The notes under the pieces were generated by a model that searched no databases, was not told where the DNA came from, and saw nothing but the letters and a program-made list of their open reading frames with translations. A DNA stretch of 64,000 bases from Lepidostoma basale (lineage: Eukaryota; Arthropoda; Insecta; Trichoptera; Lepidostomatidae). A program made the translations under genes and the position numbers. This document shows positions 32,700-43,183 of this stretch, one piece after another. The stretch spans positions 930,001-994,000 of the forward strand of contig JAHDVF020000001.1 of the NCBI GenBank assembly GCA_022606425.2, written 5' to 3'. Within the stretch, counting starts at the first letter, position 1. Every line of letters starts with the position of its first letter.

Positions 32700-33060
32700 C
32701 ATATGATTTTACTGAAATCTCTTGATGGAAGTTCATTTTATATAATAATTAAATAAAACGATGTTTTTTTAACTACTTCCACTTTTGTCTTTATTTCGAC
32801 AGCGACCGGCTTCGCCAGGCTCGCTGGCATCAATAGAGCGAAACCGGTCGCTGTCGAAATAAAGAAAAAAGTGGTAGTAGTTAAAAAAAACTAGCTTTAT
32901 TTAATTATCGTATATAATCGAATGATTTTACTGAAATCTCTTGATTAAAATTCATTTAAAATAATAATTTTGTTCATTTTAAATACGGCGAAAGCCATCG
33001 CTGTCAAAATAAAGAAAAAGTGGAAGTAGTTAATAAAAAAACATTGTTTAATTTCATTAT
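32700..33060. repeat. Hammerhead-type repeats, ACCGGT family, inverted
   Basis: Arms at 32780-32825 (reverse) and 32836-32890 share CGAAACCGGTCGCTGTCG and AATAAAG. A third, shorter copy is at 32990-33060. Each is flanked by GAAATCTCTTGATGGAAG and AATTAAATAAAACGATGTTT blocks, also at 20484 and 44230. 32060-32215 holds a related decayed copy. Confidence 0.6.
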
Positions 33061-33394
33061 TATAAAAACTGTTTATTTTTTACCGATTAAGTTTTTTTTT
33101 TTTTTTGGCTTTGGTTATTTTTGTTTGTAGAATAGCTTACCTGTACGGAAGTAAGGAGGTGTATCAATCTCAGCGTTGGTCATTAGGGTCAGGCGTGGAA
33201 GCAACAAATTATTATAAATGGCTATTTTTGTGATTGTTTTGTTACCCTCTATGGCACAAGGATTCGGGCGTTATTATTATTATTATATGCTAATTATCTT
33301 GCATACAGCAGAACATTTGTCTAGAACAAACTCTAAGATTATATCCTGAATGTAAAATCTGAATTAAAATGCCGTTTTTTTCATATTAATTGCT
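33061..33394. other. No gene; (TTA)n microsatellite
   Basis: T-rich and (ATT)n tracts near 33270; no frame supported. Confidence 0.45.
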
Positions 33395-34500
33395 TCTTGA
33401 ATCAAAATGCTGAACATGATGGCTTTGGGATCGACGTATTTCATATAGGTAAAAGTAAGAAGGTACTCTTGACTTTAGAGATTTTGTATACCTAAAGTCG
33501 AACCTTGGACTTGGACTTGGATCTTCTGGCTTACAGAGGTTCAGCTCATGTGGCTATTCCTCTTACGTCTGATGGGAACATTGTTGGAAGGTGATTTGGT
33601 GGGTTGTTAGTTTATTCGGGGGCATGATTTGTGTGGCCCGGAGTGTTCCTCTGAAGGAGAATCGATTTTGGGCGCTTGTGGCGGCTGGAAGTGTTTGGGT
33701 CGTAATTAGAGAGGTCTTTTATTGTGGGGTTGGGATGTGAAAGGAGTCCTTTGTAAAAACGTTCGGCAAGTTTCAGAATGAATTCATCTATCATCGGGAT
33801 TCCTGATTCTAGGTGCAGTTGTGTAATCCTGGTCCATGAAGGCGCACCAAGCGATAAACGGATAGCCTTATTTTGCAGGATTTGGAGTTTTTGTATGTGA
33901 CTCGAAGCTGCATAGCCCCAGATTGGGGCTGCATAAGTGAAGATCGGCCTTATAACCGTTTTGTATATCAGGAGTTTATTGTCGATGCTTAGTTTACTGT
34001 TTCTAGCTAACATTGGGTAGAGGGCTGAGATTGCTTTTGACGCGGCTTTGACTTTATTTGTAATGTGTGGCCTCCATGTCAGCTTAGAATCCAAGGTAAC
34101 CCCAAGGTATTTGATTGTTTTGGTCCAAGGAACGTCTTGGCCGAACATTTTTATGTTGGGAATGTTTGGAGGAATGTGTCTTTTACTGAAAAGGGTCGCT
34201 GCGCTTTTACTCGGATTGATGGTAATGCGCCAGTTTCTGCACCACACCTCTAGCACATCGGCCTGTTTTTGCACCCTGCGGGTCGCGAGAAGCGGCCTTT
34301 TAGCACTGGAGATGATGCCCGTATCGTCAGCGAATTGGGCAATGTGGGTGTTCTGATCTCGGGGAAGAGGAAAGTCGAACCATCTCTCATGCGTTCCTGG
34401 TAATATATATATATTTTTTTTTTACCTATTCTCAATAGAAGCCTTTTACTTAATTTTTTTGTTTGTATTGTATTTGAGAAATAAAGTGAACAATGATAGA
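33395..34500 (+). mobile_element. CR1-G LINE 3' end split by a Jockey insertion
   Basis: 33395-33504 (GATCGACGTATTTCATATAG to AAAGTCGAACC) continues at 34371-34500 (AAAGTCGAACC to the ATAAAGTGAA tail). The repeated 11 bases are the duplication made by the Jockey insertion. Confidence 0.8.
33505..34370 (-). pseudogene. Jockey-like LINE, 5'-truncated, with target duplication
   Basis: Reverse copy inserted in CR1-G, flanked by AAAGTCGAACC (33494-33504 and 34371-34381). The minus frame is open for 220 codons (34274-33612), from the ADVLEVWCRNWRITINPSK block to RNTPGHTNHAPE, matching 9385-10190 with few differences. Upstream codons to 34370 read like the RDQNTHIAQFADDTGIISSA region, so the YADD-type motif here is FADD. 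The 3' UTR and (CCAAGT)n tail end at 33505. The clean duplication and intact frame suggest a recent insertion. It is too short to move itself. Confidence 0.9.
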
Positions 34501-34504
34501 ATTT

Positions 34505-34725
34505 TATTTGTCTATTTCTTTTTTATGTACTTTGTATATACCTACAACACTAAATTTAAAAAAAAATTAAATTAAATATCAGACAAGTTTCGGACAACCC
34601 GGTCTTTAAAGTTAGTTAGTGTTGTATTATAAAGCTAGTGTTGTATGTATATACAAAGTATATAAAAAAGAAAAAGACAAATAAAACATCTACAACACAA
34701 AGTATGGCGAACATAAAATAAATTA
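34505..34725. repeat. Partial copy of the 28985-29510 inverted repeat
   Basis: Both outer blocks (ATGTACTTTGTATATACC and TATATACAAAGTATATAA) and one GGACAA..GTTTC-type arm remain. The centre has collapsed. Confidence 0.6.
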
Positions 34726-35220
34726 TAGAATTATCCATATAATTAATAAAAACATAATCAAATTTTAAAAAAGGATTATTCCCAGAGGGACGCTTTCAGC
34801 CATGTTTGTGTGTGACATAATGTTTAATTTTTGACGTGTGCCGTCTATTCTGTTTTTGTTTTGATGAAAAGAATCGAATACAATGATGTTAAAACAGGCC
34901 AACCAATCAGAAACATTAGAGTTTTGAAATTTCTTTAACATGAAATTATATTATCAAAACTTTACCAAAGCATTATTTTTATGAATTAAAAAAATATATA
35001 CGAAAATATATGTGAAAAAAATACGTTTTATATTGTTGGAGGTACTTACGTAACGTTAATGCTGAACGAACTTCTTTACCTAAGGTGTCCTTAGAAAATG
35101 TTGTATTCACTCATCGCGCCTTACGTGGATGAGAACATATCCAGAGCCTGACTTGGATATGAAACCTTGGCAGTAGACGTTACGATCTGCAAAAGAAGAT
35201 CTTAATTTGAATTTGAAATT
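34726..35220. other. No gene recognised
   Basis: AT-rich; TTTGATGAAAAGAATCG and similar stretches did not match any family noted here. Confidence 0.45.
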
Positions 35221-35221
35221 A

Positions 35222-35505
35222 AATCAAATCAAATCAGTTTACTAACTCAAAATACATTACAAACAGCAAAATGTTAAAGTCATCTATTGAGTACAGGTAA
35301 AATATTATATATAAAAATAAAAATAAAAACATAATACCAGGAACGCATTAGAGATAGTTGGACATTAAGAAGACAAGATACTTTCTAAAGTCAAGAGTAT
35401 TTGTCCCCTGAACGTTCCTTCACTAATATCAAAGACGTCGATCTCCAAGGAGACCGCGTTCAGCAGACTAACTGCTTCCCAGCGATGTCACTAGAGGCAG
35501 AATTC
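35222..35505 (-). mobile_element. CR1-G LINE 3' end
   Basis: Tail (ATCAA)n at 35222-35238; reverse coding end to about 35500 (FTNIKDVDLQ on the plus strand is the antisense shadow). Confidence 0.7.
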
Positions 35506-35628
35506 ACCATCCCAGAACTGCCTTCGTGGAATAGACTAACCCATAACGCACCAACCCAAGACATCGAAGGATATTTCGAAGCTCTTTTAAAATTGTCCAA
35601 TTTAACTAAAAATACGCTTTATAGATAA
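35488..35628 (+). other. Unidentified coding-like segment
   Basis: After the CR1-G edge the plus frame reads EAEFTIPELPSWNRLTHN then EGYFEALLKLSNLTKN and stops at 35628. The composition looks protein-like, but no family was recognised and no splice sites are obvious. Confidence 0.25.
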
Positions 35629-35744
35629 TTTCCAGAAAGCAAGAAGGGGAAGGCAATTCGATATCACCAGAAAAGCGAAAGCCCTGTAAGGGTTCCGTGC
35701 ATCTTGTATAATGAAGTTTCACTATACTCGTAAGAGTGTTTCTT

Positions 35745-36150
35745 AACTGGAAGGGCCATGCAGAAAGAAAAGCCCGGCAAACTGTTTTTTTCTTCCGACA
35801 TACTTCTCTTGATTCATCAATACTCATACATTGTGTCACGCAAGCACGTCGATTTCTCCGACTCTTCACGTGACCGACATTTAATATTTGATAGATTTAA
35901 TCGTGCCACGTTTTCCTCGGTCCCTTATTTCTTGTTCAATCTACATTGATAACATACGCTTACTTCACCATTCTTCTAAATTCATTATTTCCACGTGTTC
36001 GTTTCTGATTGGTTGGCCTGTTTTAACGTGTCCAAACCAACCTAATTACCCTTTCATTATTTTGGTTAGAAACACTTTCATTCACACAGCGTTCACATCT
36101 AATATTTGCATTTGACACATCTCATTCTACTTTCATCCTTTTTTTGCAAG
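35745..36150 (-). mobile_element. RTE-A LINE copy
   Basis: Reverse copy from near its 3' tip to the KDESR region, decayed. It contains a duplicated stretch around 36000-36030. Confidence 0.65.
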
Positions 36151-36151
36151 T

Positions 36152-36655
36152 TTTGGTGTTCTTGTGCCAACCCTTATGTATGGAAGTGAAGCATGGAACA
36201 GGCAAAAGAAGGATGAAAAAATAGAATAAATGCAGTAGAAATGAGATCTCTAAGATGAACGTGTGTCAAATCTGTATATGATAGAGTGACAAATGCAAGT
36301 ATAAGAAGTGAATGTTGTACAAATAAAAGTGTTATGAACAAATTAAGGAAAGGGTCATTAAGATGGTTTGGACACACGGAAAGAATGGGTGAAGACAGAA
36401 TGGTAAATAATGTATATGTAAACGGCGTGAACGGAGCTAGAAATAAAGGAAAACCGAGGAAAACGTGGCACGATCAAATCAATCAAATATTGAATGTCGG
36501 TCACGTGAGGAGTCGGAGAAATCGACGTGCGTGAAGGCAAGATGTATGAATGTAGAGGAATCGAGAGAAGTATGTCAGGACAGAACAGTGTGGCGTTCCA
36601 TTATTTCTGCCTACCCCTCCGGGGAGACGGCGTGATGGTTAGTTAGATAGTTAGT
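36152..36655 (+). mobile_element. RTE-A LINE 3' copy
   Basis: Starts at GTTCTTGTGCCAACCCTTAT, open for 82 codons (SVMNKLRKGSLRWFGHTERM, KPRKTWHDQINQILNVGHV), ends GATGGTTAGTTAGATAG. It faces the preceding reverse copy. The two overlap in content, so they are separate insertions. Confidence 0.8.
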
Positions 36656-36965
36656 CATTCCAAATATATATATGTTTATAAGTTTAACAGCGTGCTAATA
36701 ATGTATCAGTGGCAGTGTTAACACCGTAAATGGAGCCTGCTGAGAAGAACTGGGGATCAAGAACTGGTACTCCTAAGTACTCCGGAAGAAGAGTGTGATT
36801 GTCTTTGTCCAGAAGTGTGACCGCTGCTCCTGCTCCCACAACACGCCTGCCACTAAGGATGGGAATTACTTTCGTTGTATTTTTTAACGATCGATTAATC
36901 GAACTTCAGGTTGCGATTACTATAATACAATTCAGTTTATTACTTTTTCTGACGCCGAATTAAAG
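36656..36965. other. No gene recognised
   Basis: 36730-36860 is GC-richer with a CTGCTCCTGCTCCC stretch; no supported frame. Confidence 0.4.
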
Positions 36966-36970
36966 ACTTT

Positions 36971-37066
36971 ACCAGTTATCCGTTTATTTATAACCACTGA
37001 TGATGCCAATACAAGTTGGCGAAACAGCTGTCACGATAAACTCATTTAAATAAATCGTAATAACTG
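36971..37066 (+). ncRNA. Hammerhead-ribozyme-like RNA, Penelope-type (ACAGCTGT)
   Basis: CTGATGA (36997-37003), extra U, stem II GCCAA/TTGGC (37005-37009, 37016-37020), GAAAC (37021-37025), AGCTGTC with predicted cleavage after C37032. Flanks 36972-36990 and 37045-37066 are also complementary (CAGTTAT...TTTATTTA), giving a long outer stem I. Pairing next to the core is poor (36991-36996 against 37033-37035), which may reduce activity. Stem III is the palindrome ACAGCTGT. Confidence 0.55.
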
Positions 37067-37109
37067 TGTTTTAAATTTAAACATGTTATAAAAGCTTAAC
37101 GTAAAAAAT

Positions 37110-37195
37110 CGAATCACCTTTCCAACAATGCTCCAATTAAACGTTTGTGGAATAGCCAAATGAGCTGAAACTCCAAACGCCAGATGATCCAAGCC
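37110..37195 (+). mobile_element. Jockey-like LINE 3' UTR fragment
   Basis: AATCACCTTTCCAACAATG through GAATAGCCAAATGAGCTGAA to CCAGATGATCCAAG. Confidence 0.65.
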
Positions 37196-38150
37196 ATGTT
37201 ATTTTGAAGAGCTTACTTTCAGATGACAAATAAAAGATTTAGCCTCATTTTTACAAAAATAATATTATTTTGCAAAATATATACGAATACTAATTACACA
37301 ATCAAAAAAATTTGGAGTAATTCCTCCTTGCAAAAAAGTTTTTATACTGTAATAATTAAATACTGAATAAAATCTAAAGTAGTACCAATAGTTTTCATAT
37401 TTTTTAACGAGTATTTTTCGTGTATTTAAAAAAAACCATTAAATTAAACATATCATTATACAATAACAAAATCAATAAACAATAAATAGAATACACTATT
37501 TAATTTTACGTTGTTGTATTACAATACTTTAAATATCAACTATAATCTCGATTATATTATCGAATTAAAATATGTTTCAAATGCCCCATCACTAGTGCAG
37601 TTCACAAGTTAGAATTTCACACGCTGTATAAGGTCCGCTGGTTGAGCGCGGAGATTCCGAGGTCCACTGCCCCTCGTCCAGCAACACCTTCCACACACCC
37701 AGCTACCATGAAGATCCTCCTCCAGTGGGTAACCACTCTCCCATAGAAACAGACCGGAAATACCATATGAACTAAGGAAATGTACAAGGTGTTCTTAAGT
37801 AAATTGCACTTCCCGAAATAATGTAATTTTAGTTCAAATTTAAAGTTTTTATTTCTTCGATTTCATAAGATTTATTCGGTTCTAAGCATGCCAAATGAAT
37901 TCCAATGCATAAGTAATAAGAATATAATAAATGAAAAAAAAATGCAATTTTGTTAAAAGCATTATTTTTTTTAAATTGATAAAACTAAATTTGTATGGAC
38001 TTTAATATGAAACAAACATAAGTTGTCATCATTAACAATGCGTATTCTGTTCTCATTAATAAATTAAAAATTGAATAAAGAAATAAAATGTAATCGGACA
38101 ACTTAATAGAAGGAAATGTTTCAATAAAAAAAAATATTTTTGTTTTATAA
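37196..38150. other. No gene recognised
   Basis: Mostly AT-rich. 37620-37760 is GC-richer and unassigned. Confidence 0.45.
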
Positions 38151-38276
38151 AAAAATCGAGAAAACCGACATATTCTTCAAATATTACGAGTATGTAGTGG
38201 CCGTATACGGTTCAAAAGACAAAATCGTTATTTATTTAATAGAGTATATAGTATAGTAATCACAGGATTAAATAAA

Positions 38277-38516
38277 TAAAATTATATGTTAATGATGTAA
38301 ATGGAACAAGAAATAGAGGAAGACCGAGGAAAACGTGGCACGATCAAATAAATCAAATATTGAATGTCGGCCATGTGAGGAGTCAGAGAAATCGACGCGC
38401 GTGCATGACACGATGTATGAATGTTGAGGAAGTGAGAGAAATATGTCAGGAAAGAAAAGTGTGGCAGTCCATTCTTTCTGCCTACCCCTTCGGGGAGACG
38501 GCGTGATGGTTAGTTT
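38277..38516 (+). mobile_element. RTE-A LINE 3' copy, little decayed
   Basis: Reads LYVNDVNGTRNRGRPRKTWH through the Cys-rich block with almost no damage, ends ACGGCGTGATGGTTAGTT. Sits inside the direct-repeat bracket. Confidence 0.8.
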
Positions 38517-38619
38517 AAAAAAATACGTAAATGTACACATAAAGTATTATACATATAGGTATACAGTATCAATGAAGACGTCAATATTAGAAGTTTCATT
38601 ATTGTATAATATATAAACA

Positions 38620-38760
38620 ACTTTATTTGTTAACACCAACCGGTTTCGCTCCCACCAGAGGGTGAGATAATAAAATATTTATTTTCTAACCTTGTAGAAG
38701 CTCCGGCGGGAGCGAAATCAGGTTGGTGTAAACCAATAAAGTGGTTTAGATACAAATATC
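38620..38760. repeat. Hammerhead-like inverted repeat, ACCGGT family
   Basis: Facing motifs: reverse GGGAGCGAAACCGGTTGGTG (about 38660-38640) and forward CTCCGGCGGGAGCGAAATC (about 38701-38719). Cores are decayed and the site would be GUU. Confidence 0.45.
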
Positions 38761-39029
38761 GAAAGTGTATTATTATTTCATATAATATATAATTAAATAT
38801 GTTGCGCTAATAACGCGTTAATAAAACTTTTCTCACCAAAGTTTTTACGTAATAAAAAATCGAGAAAACCGACATATTCTTCAAATATTACGAGTATGTA
38901 GTGGCCGTATACGGTTCAAAAGACAAAATCGTTATTTATTTAATAGAGTATATAGTATAGTAATCACAGGATTAAAAGTTAAGCTGTTATTGCAAAAGAA
39001 AAACATAATATTAAAAAAAACTTATTTTA

Positions 39030-39600
39030 AATAATGTATAATTAAACGAAATACCAGTTCACAAGGTGTCCCAATTTAAGTATCTCGGGTCGGTCCTTAC
39101 TGCGGACGCCAACGTAGACACTGGTATCAAACACAGGACAAACACCGCCTGGCTCAAGTGGAGATCTCTCTCGGGTGTCCTGTGTGATCAAAAAAAATAA
39201 ATCAGGACTAAGGGCAGACTCTACAAGACTGCAGTGAGACCCGCCATGCTATATGGAGCAGAGTTCTGGGCCAAAAAAAAAGTCCAGGAACGTCGAGTTC
39301 ATACTGCCGAGATGATAATACTGAGGTGGACCGGAGGCGTCACAAGGCTGGATCACGTAAGAATCGAATACGTATTGGGTAGATTTAAGGTTACCCTTAT
39401 AAAGGATAAAATTAAGAGAATCTCGACTCCGGTGGTACGGTCATGAAGAGGCCGCCCAATGGCAACATGGTAGGCTAATTGAGAAAGGAGCTGCAGCACG
39501 AGAAGATGACAGTGGAGATGAGCCAGAATAGAACAGTTTGGCGTCTTCGTACGAGAATGGCCCTGTTATATATTGCAACTCCTTAATAGCAACACGTCTA
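39030..39600 (+). mobile_element. RTE-type LINE C-terminal region
   Basis: Reads SQFKYLGSVLTADANVDTGI, RLYKTAVRPAMLYGAEFWA, EMIILRWTGGVTRLDHVRIE, then frameshifts and an NRTVWRLRTRMA end. This is the post-YADD part of an RTE/BovB-like reverse transcriptase, a family distinct from RTE-A. Confidence 0.75.
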
Positions 39601-39707
39601 GATACAATTGCAACTCCTTACTTGTAACACGTCTAGATACAATTGCAACTCCTTACTTGTAACACGTCTAGATACGTTTGTAATTTCTTACTTGTAACAT
39701 CGTCTTG
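39573..39707. repeat. Tandem repeat, about 4 x 35 bp
   Basis: Unit ATTGCAACTCCTTACTTGTA + ACACGTCTAGATACA; the middle two units are identical, the outer two diverged. AATAAAG follows at about 39709. Confidence 0.85.
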
Positions 39708-39835
39708 AATAAAGTTATCTTCTTAAAAAATTAATCGTGTTGGAAGTTATTCCATCCCAAAAATCCTCAGCGAAGGATAAAACATAAAATTTGGTGGCAA
39801 AGCGACGTGATCTATATATAAAAAAAACACAAAAT

Positions 39836-39854
39836 TGGTGGCAGCGCTGGGATC
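39836..39854 (+). other. Primer-binding-site-like sequence (tRNA-Leu type)
   Basis: TGGTGGCAGCGCTGGGATC resembles the complement of a tRNA-Leu 3' end, as placed just inside the left LTR of LTR retrotransposons. A weaker version lies at about 39791. No LTR pair or gag-pol frame was found. Confidence 0.35.
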
Positions 39855-40420
39855 TTCTCTATTAAAAAACATAAAAGCCGACCCCAGATGATAGGGAAAG
39901 AAGATAAATAAACAATAAATAAAATTAATAACCTCACAAAATTGTGAATTTTTTTTTCGCGCAACGTAAAGCAACGCAATCATTTCGGCAAAGCAAAACA
40001 CTTTTTATTTCGGACCACCTTGTAAGCAAACTGCATAATTGTTAAGTTCTCATATTTATCCGTTTCCTTCCTCCAGTGGTGTGCGTTTTCTGAGGTTAAT
40101 TACCGCAATATGACCCGACCATGTCAACTAGCAACACTTTTCTAAGTAATGATTTAACATTCCGCGGTTCAAAATTTGTCATTCGGTAGCTTCATTTCTT
40201 AGTATTGATGATTGTTCTTTCTCTACTTACCACAGTGCTGAAATCTATATAAATAATCGCGTCACCTAAGTTATCTGAATGCGTGTCACGTATTCCAAAA
40301 CATATTTTTCAATGTACATAATAAATAAATATTTAATTACCTTTATTCCACTTTATGTGAAATAAAACTAATCAAATTATTATGTTAGCGTCGTGAGGTA
40401 TTATAATCAACGGAAGGATT
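39855..40420. other. No gene recognised
   Basis: AT-rich unassigned sequence. Confidence 0.45.
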
Positions 40421-40475
40421 ATTGAAACAGCTGTCGCAACAATTTCTAAAGACATTAAATCAATTGTGATATCTG
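40421..40475 (+). repeat. Penelope-type hammerhead relic
   Basis: TTGAAACAGCTGTCGCAAC followed by TCAATTGTGATATCT. The CTGATGA half is lost. Confidence 0.5.
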
Positions 40476-40479
40476 ACAG

Positions 40480-41167
40480 TGTTTTTAAATCTTCTTCTTC
40501 TTCAAGTGCCCTGTTGGGTCCCCCCAACATTGGCGATCACCTCGGCGAACCTGTCCCTGTCCTGCGCCGCTCGGAACAGCTCCTCAACACTTCGGATGCC
40601 GGTCCACTCCCTCACGTTTCGCAGCCAGGACATTTGTCTCCTTCCGGGCCCTCGGCGTCCCTCAATTTTCCCCTCCAATATCAGTTGGAGAAGGTGGTAC
40701 TATTCCCCACGCAGTATATGACCCAGATATGAGATCTTTCGAACCTTGATAGTTGATAACAATTCCCTGTCAACCCTAGCTCGCCTCAGGACTTCGGTAT
40801 TGGTAACCATGTATGTCCAGGGAATTCTGAGCATTCGGCGATGGAGCCACATTTCAAATGCTTCCAGTCTGTTCATGGAGTTAACTTTCAGGATCCAAGT
40901 TTCACACCCGTACAATAAAACAGACCACACATAGCATTTGATCATTCTCTGGCGGAGTTTCAAGGTTACCGTATCATTGCAAAATAGTGATTTCATTTTA
41001 TTAAACGCAGCTCTTGCTGCCTCAATTCTGCATTTTATCTCTACATCTGGGTCAAGAGATTGTATTAGTATGCTGCCGAGGTATTTAATTTTTTTCACCC
41101 TTTCAACGTTACGGCCGTTCAAATGCAATACTGATCCACTGTAGTCAAGCCGTCCGAATGTCATCAA
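40480..41167 (-). pseudogene. RTE-type LINE C-terminal reverse transcriptase
   Basis: Minus frame open for 155 codons: LNGRNVERVKKIKYLGSIL, DPDVEIKCRIEAARAAFNKM, SVLLYGCETWILK, LHRRMLRIPWTYMVTN and ISYLGHILRGE. After a frameshift near 40700 it continues as the GRRGPGRRQMSWLRNVREW end (to about 40500). The YLGS / YGCE.W / RRMLRI.W / LGH order is the standard BovB/RTE C-terminal region. The active site and endonuclease are missing. A second fragment of this family is at 49395-49645. Confidence 0.8.
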
Positions 41168-41204
41168 TGAAAATAAAAATAAAAATGATACAAAATTTCT
41201 TTAT

Positions 41205-41345
41205 TGGCCGGTTTCGGCAGCTTGCTGCCATCTTCTGCCCAGATAATTTTCTATTAATTTTTTTTTTTTTTTTTCATTTTACAGTGTTTTTATTTAAACA
41301 GTTAATAATGTTGAAATTTATAAGGTTTCCGCCAAAACAATGGAT
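41205..41345. repeat. Hammerhead-like motif and Penelope-type tail
   Basis: Minus strand 41237-41206: CAGAAGA, U, perfect GGCAGC/GCTGCC stem II, GAAAC, CGGCC; U4 and the cleavage triplet are altered. 41285-41345 carries the GGTTTCCGCCAAAACAATGG block that follows Penelope-type repeats. Confidence 0.5.
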
Positions 41346-41877
41346 TATCTAAACTTATATTATTAAAAGTTTCCTTTTTATAATTTAATTATGCATTTAA
41401 AGATGGTGTTCCACTATATTTAGTTTAAAAAAAAGAGATTTTTTCTTTTCGCTTCTTGTAATTGTTGTTATATTTAATCATTGTTTATATAATTGCTGTA
41501 CTTTATATTAGTAAAGTTAAAGTGGCACAATTAGTTCCACTTGACGTGGTGATATTTGAGGACGCACCGTTTAGGAATAGTGGACCGTGGAGACGGCCGC
41601 ACCTCCAACCTGCTTTACCAACATGACCGTCCAGGACAATAGACATAGACGTCTTAATTCACGTTACAATGGAACACTCCTACATGAAAACAGTTAATTG
41701 GTAATCCCTTTTCTCTGATGGATATTAATAGATTAATTATTTCGTTTTCTCAACCGACAGGAGTAAACTAAAAACTTCGGGTATACATATAAAAGTATTA
41801 TTTTTTAACAAAACAATTTAACATTATTTATATAAATTTATTTTGTTGGATAGTGCTTTATCTTATTTTTAATAATT
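41346..41877. other. No gene recognised
   Basis: A GC-richer patch (41560-41640) is unassigned. Confidence 0.45.
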
Positions 41878-42368
41878 TCCCCGGAGGGGTAGGTAGAGAG
41901 GATGGATCGCCACAATGCTCTGTCCTGGCATACCGCTCGGGCTTCTTCTACATTCATACATCGTACCATGCACGCACGTCGATTATTCCGACTTCGAATG
42001 TTACCGCCTTTTAGTAATTCATTAATTTGGTCATGCCATGTTTTCCTCGGTCGTCCTCGGATTCTTTTTCCACTCACGCTGCTTGTGTACAATTTTTTAA
42101 CCATTCTACTTTCATCCATTCGTTCTATATGTCCAAACCATCTCAGGGATCCTTTTTTAATTTTATCCATGATGCAGTCATCTGCCTTACATTTCTTTCT
42201 TATTTCATCGTTCGGTATTCTATCATATAACGTTTTCCCGCACATTCTTCTTAGTGATCTCATTTCTACGGCGTTTATCCGGCTTTCATCCTTCTTTTGC
42301 CAGCTCCAAGCTTCACTTCCATACATGGGGGTTGGCACTAGAACTCCATTGTGTACTGCCATCTTTGC
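41878..42368 (-). mobile_element. RTE-A LINE 3' copy, open frame of about 160 codons
   Basis: Best-preserved coding relic of the family. It reads MAVHNGVLVPTPMYGSEAW, ESRINAVEMRSLRRMCGKTL, KGSLRWFGHIERMDESRMVK, RGRPRKTWHDQINELLKGG and MVRCMNVEEARAVC, with the frame open past the usual terminus. The usual (TTAG)n tail is absent. The 173-codon frame on the plus strand is its antisense shadow. The YTSSVSGKR subfamily matches 25037-25342. The active site and endonuclease are lost by 5' truncation. Confidence 0.85.
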
Positions 42369-43167
42369 TTCTGTGATAATATACTACTATGATAATACAC
42401 TATTTTTTTACAATAAAGTCTGACGTTTTCATTCTTATTAATTAATAAAATAATATTTTAATAAAAAGTCTTTATCAACATATTTTTCTAATTTTCGGTG
42501 AATTTTTTTTACGTATGAATAAGAATATTTTAAAACTGCGACAGGAATATCGGAAGTCATTGTCTGCCGAGAAGCCAGTAATTCGCAGTAGCCACTGGAG
42601 CGAGCTTCCTGGTAAAAGTAGCTATGCATTACTTACAGCAAGCAAGTATTATACTCGTATAGCAGTCTTTGTCTCACTGGACGCAAAGGGCATACTGACT
42701 TTTTCTCTGCTTAATAATCCTTTGACTCGACTGAAGTTTTGAGCTAATTAAACTTTGAAGTTCTTATTCTGCTTTTTCTAGGGCTGTTCTGCTTTCTCCT
42801 GTTATTTCTTGGAGCCTGTTTCTGGGATGTGGACATCCAGCTGTCTCGTAATCTTTAGCATGTTCTTCCTGTAGGTCGGCTACCAGTTAGTACTTTATTT
42901 GACGCTTTGCAAATCACCCTTTTAGAACACACACTCTCCACATGGTCTCTCCAGAAACGTTTTCTCTGTTTTCCCCATTGCACAACGTGTTCGATATCGT
43001 AATCTTCATTATTTTGAAATTTCTCACTCTGTGTCTGTTTCGTTCCCGCAATGGATCAGAGATCCTTCATTTCTGTGTTTTTTTAGGAAACGTTTTGTTG
43101 TAATGGTGTCAGAACTCCTGAAGTTATGGTTGAATAATATTTATTAGTTGCAACCCGTGAAATAATC
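42369..43167. other. No gene; short LINE-tail repeat inside
   Basis: 42771-42829 (TTCTTATTCTGC... to ...CTGGGATG) is homologous to the 64-base insertion at 60786-60849. 42515-42742 has an open frame without recognisable domain. Confidence 0.45.
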
Positions 43168-43183
43168 AAGTAAAGATTTTCTA

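Larger units (their letters stand above)
38151..38977. repeat. Identical 122-bp direct repeats bracketing LINE sequence
   Basis: 38151-38273 and 38855-38977 (offset 704) are identical as far as read, from AAAAATCGAGAAAACCGAC to AATCACAGGATTAAA. Between them are an RTE-A 3' end and a hammerhead-like inverted repeat. Confidence 0.85.

Noticed and set aside
35745..36655. Twin-priming inversion of RTE-A
   Set aside because: Both facing segments contain the same 3' coding part, so they are two insertions and not one inverted copy.
39573..39707. CRISPR-like array
   Set aside because: Units are contiguous tandem copies without unique spacers, in an animal genome.
41902..42423. 173-codon plus frame
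   Set aside because: Exact antisense of the RTE-A coding relic; similar antisense frames at 1455, 17551, 27256, 30648 and 34048 are the same effect.
42515..42742. 75-codon plus frame
   Set aside because: No recognisable domain, no splice signals seen; open by chance is plausible at this length.
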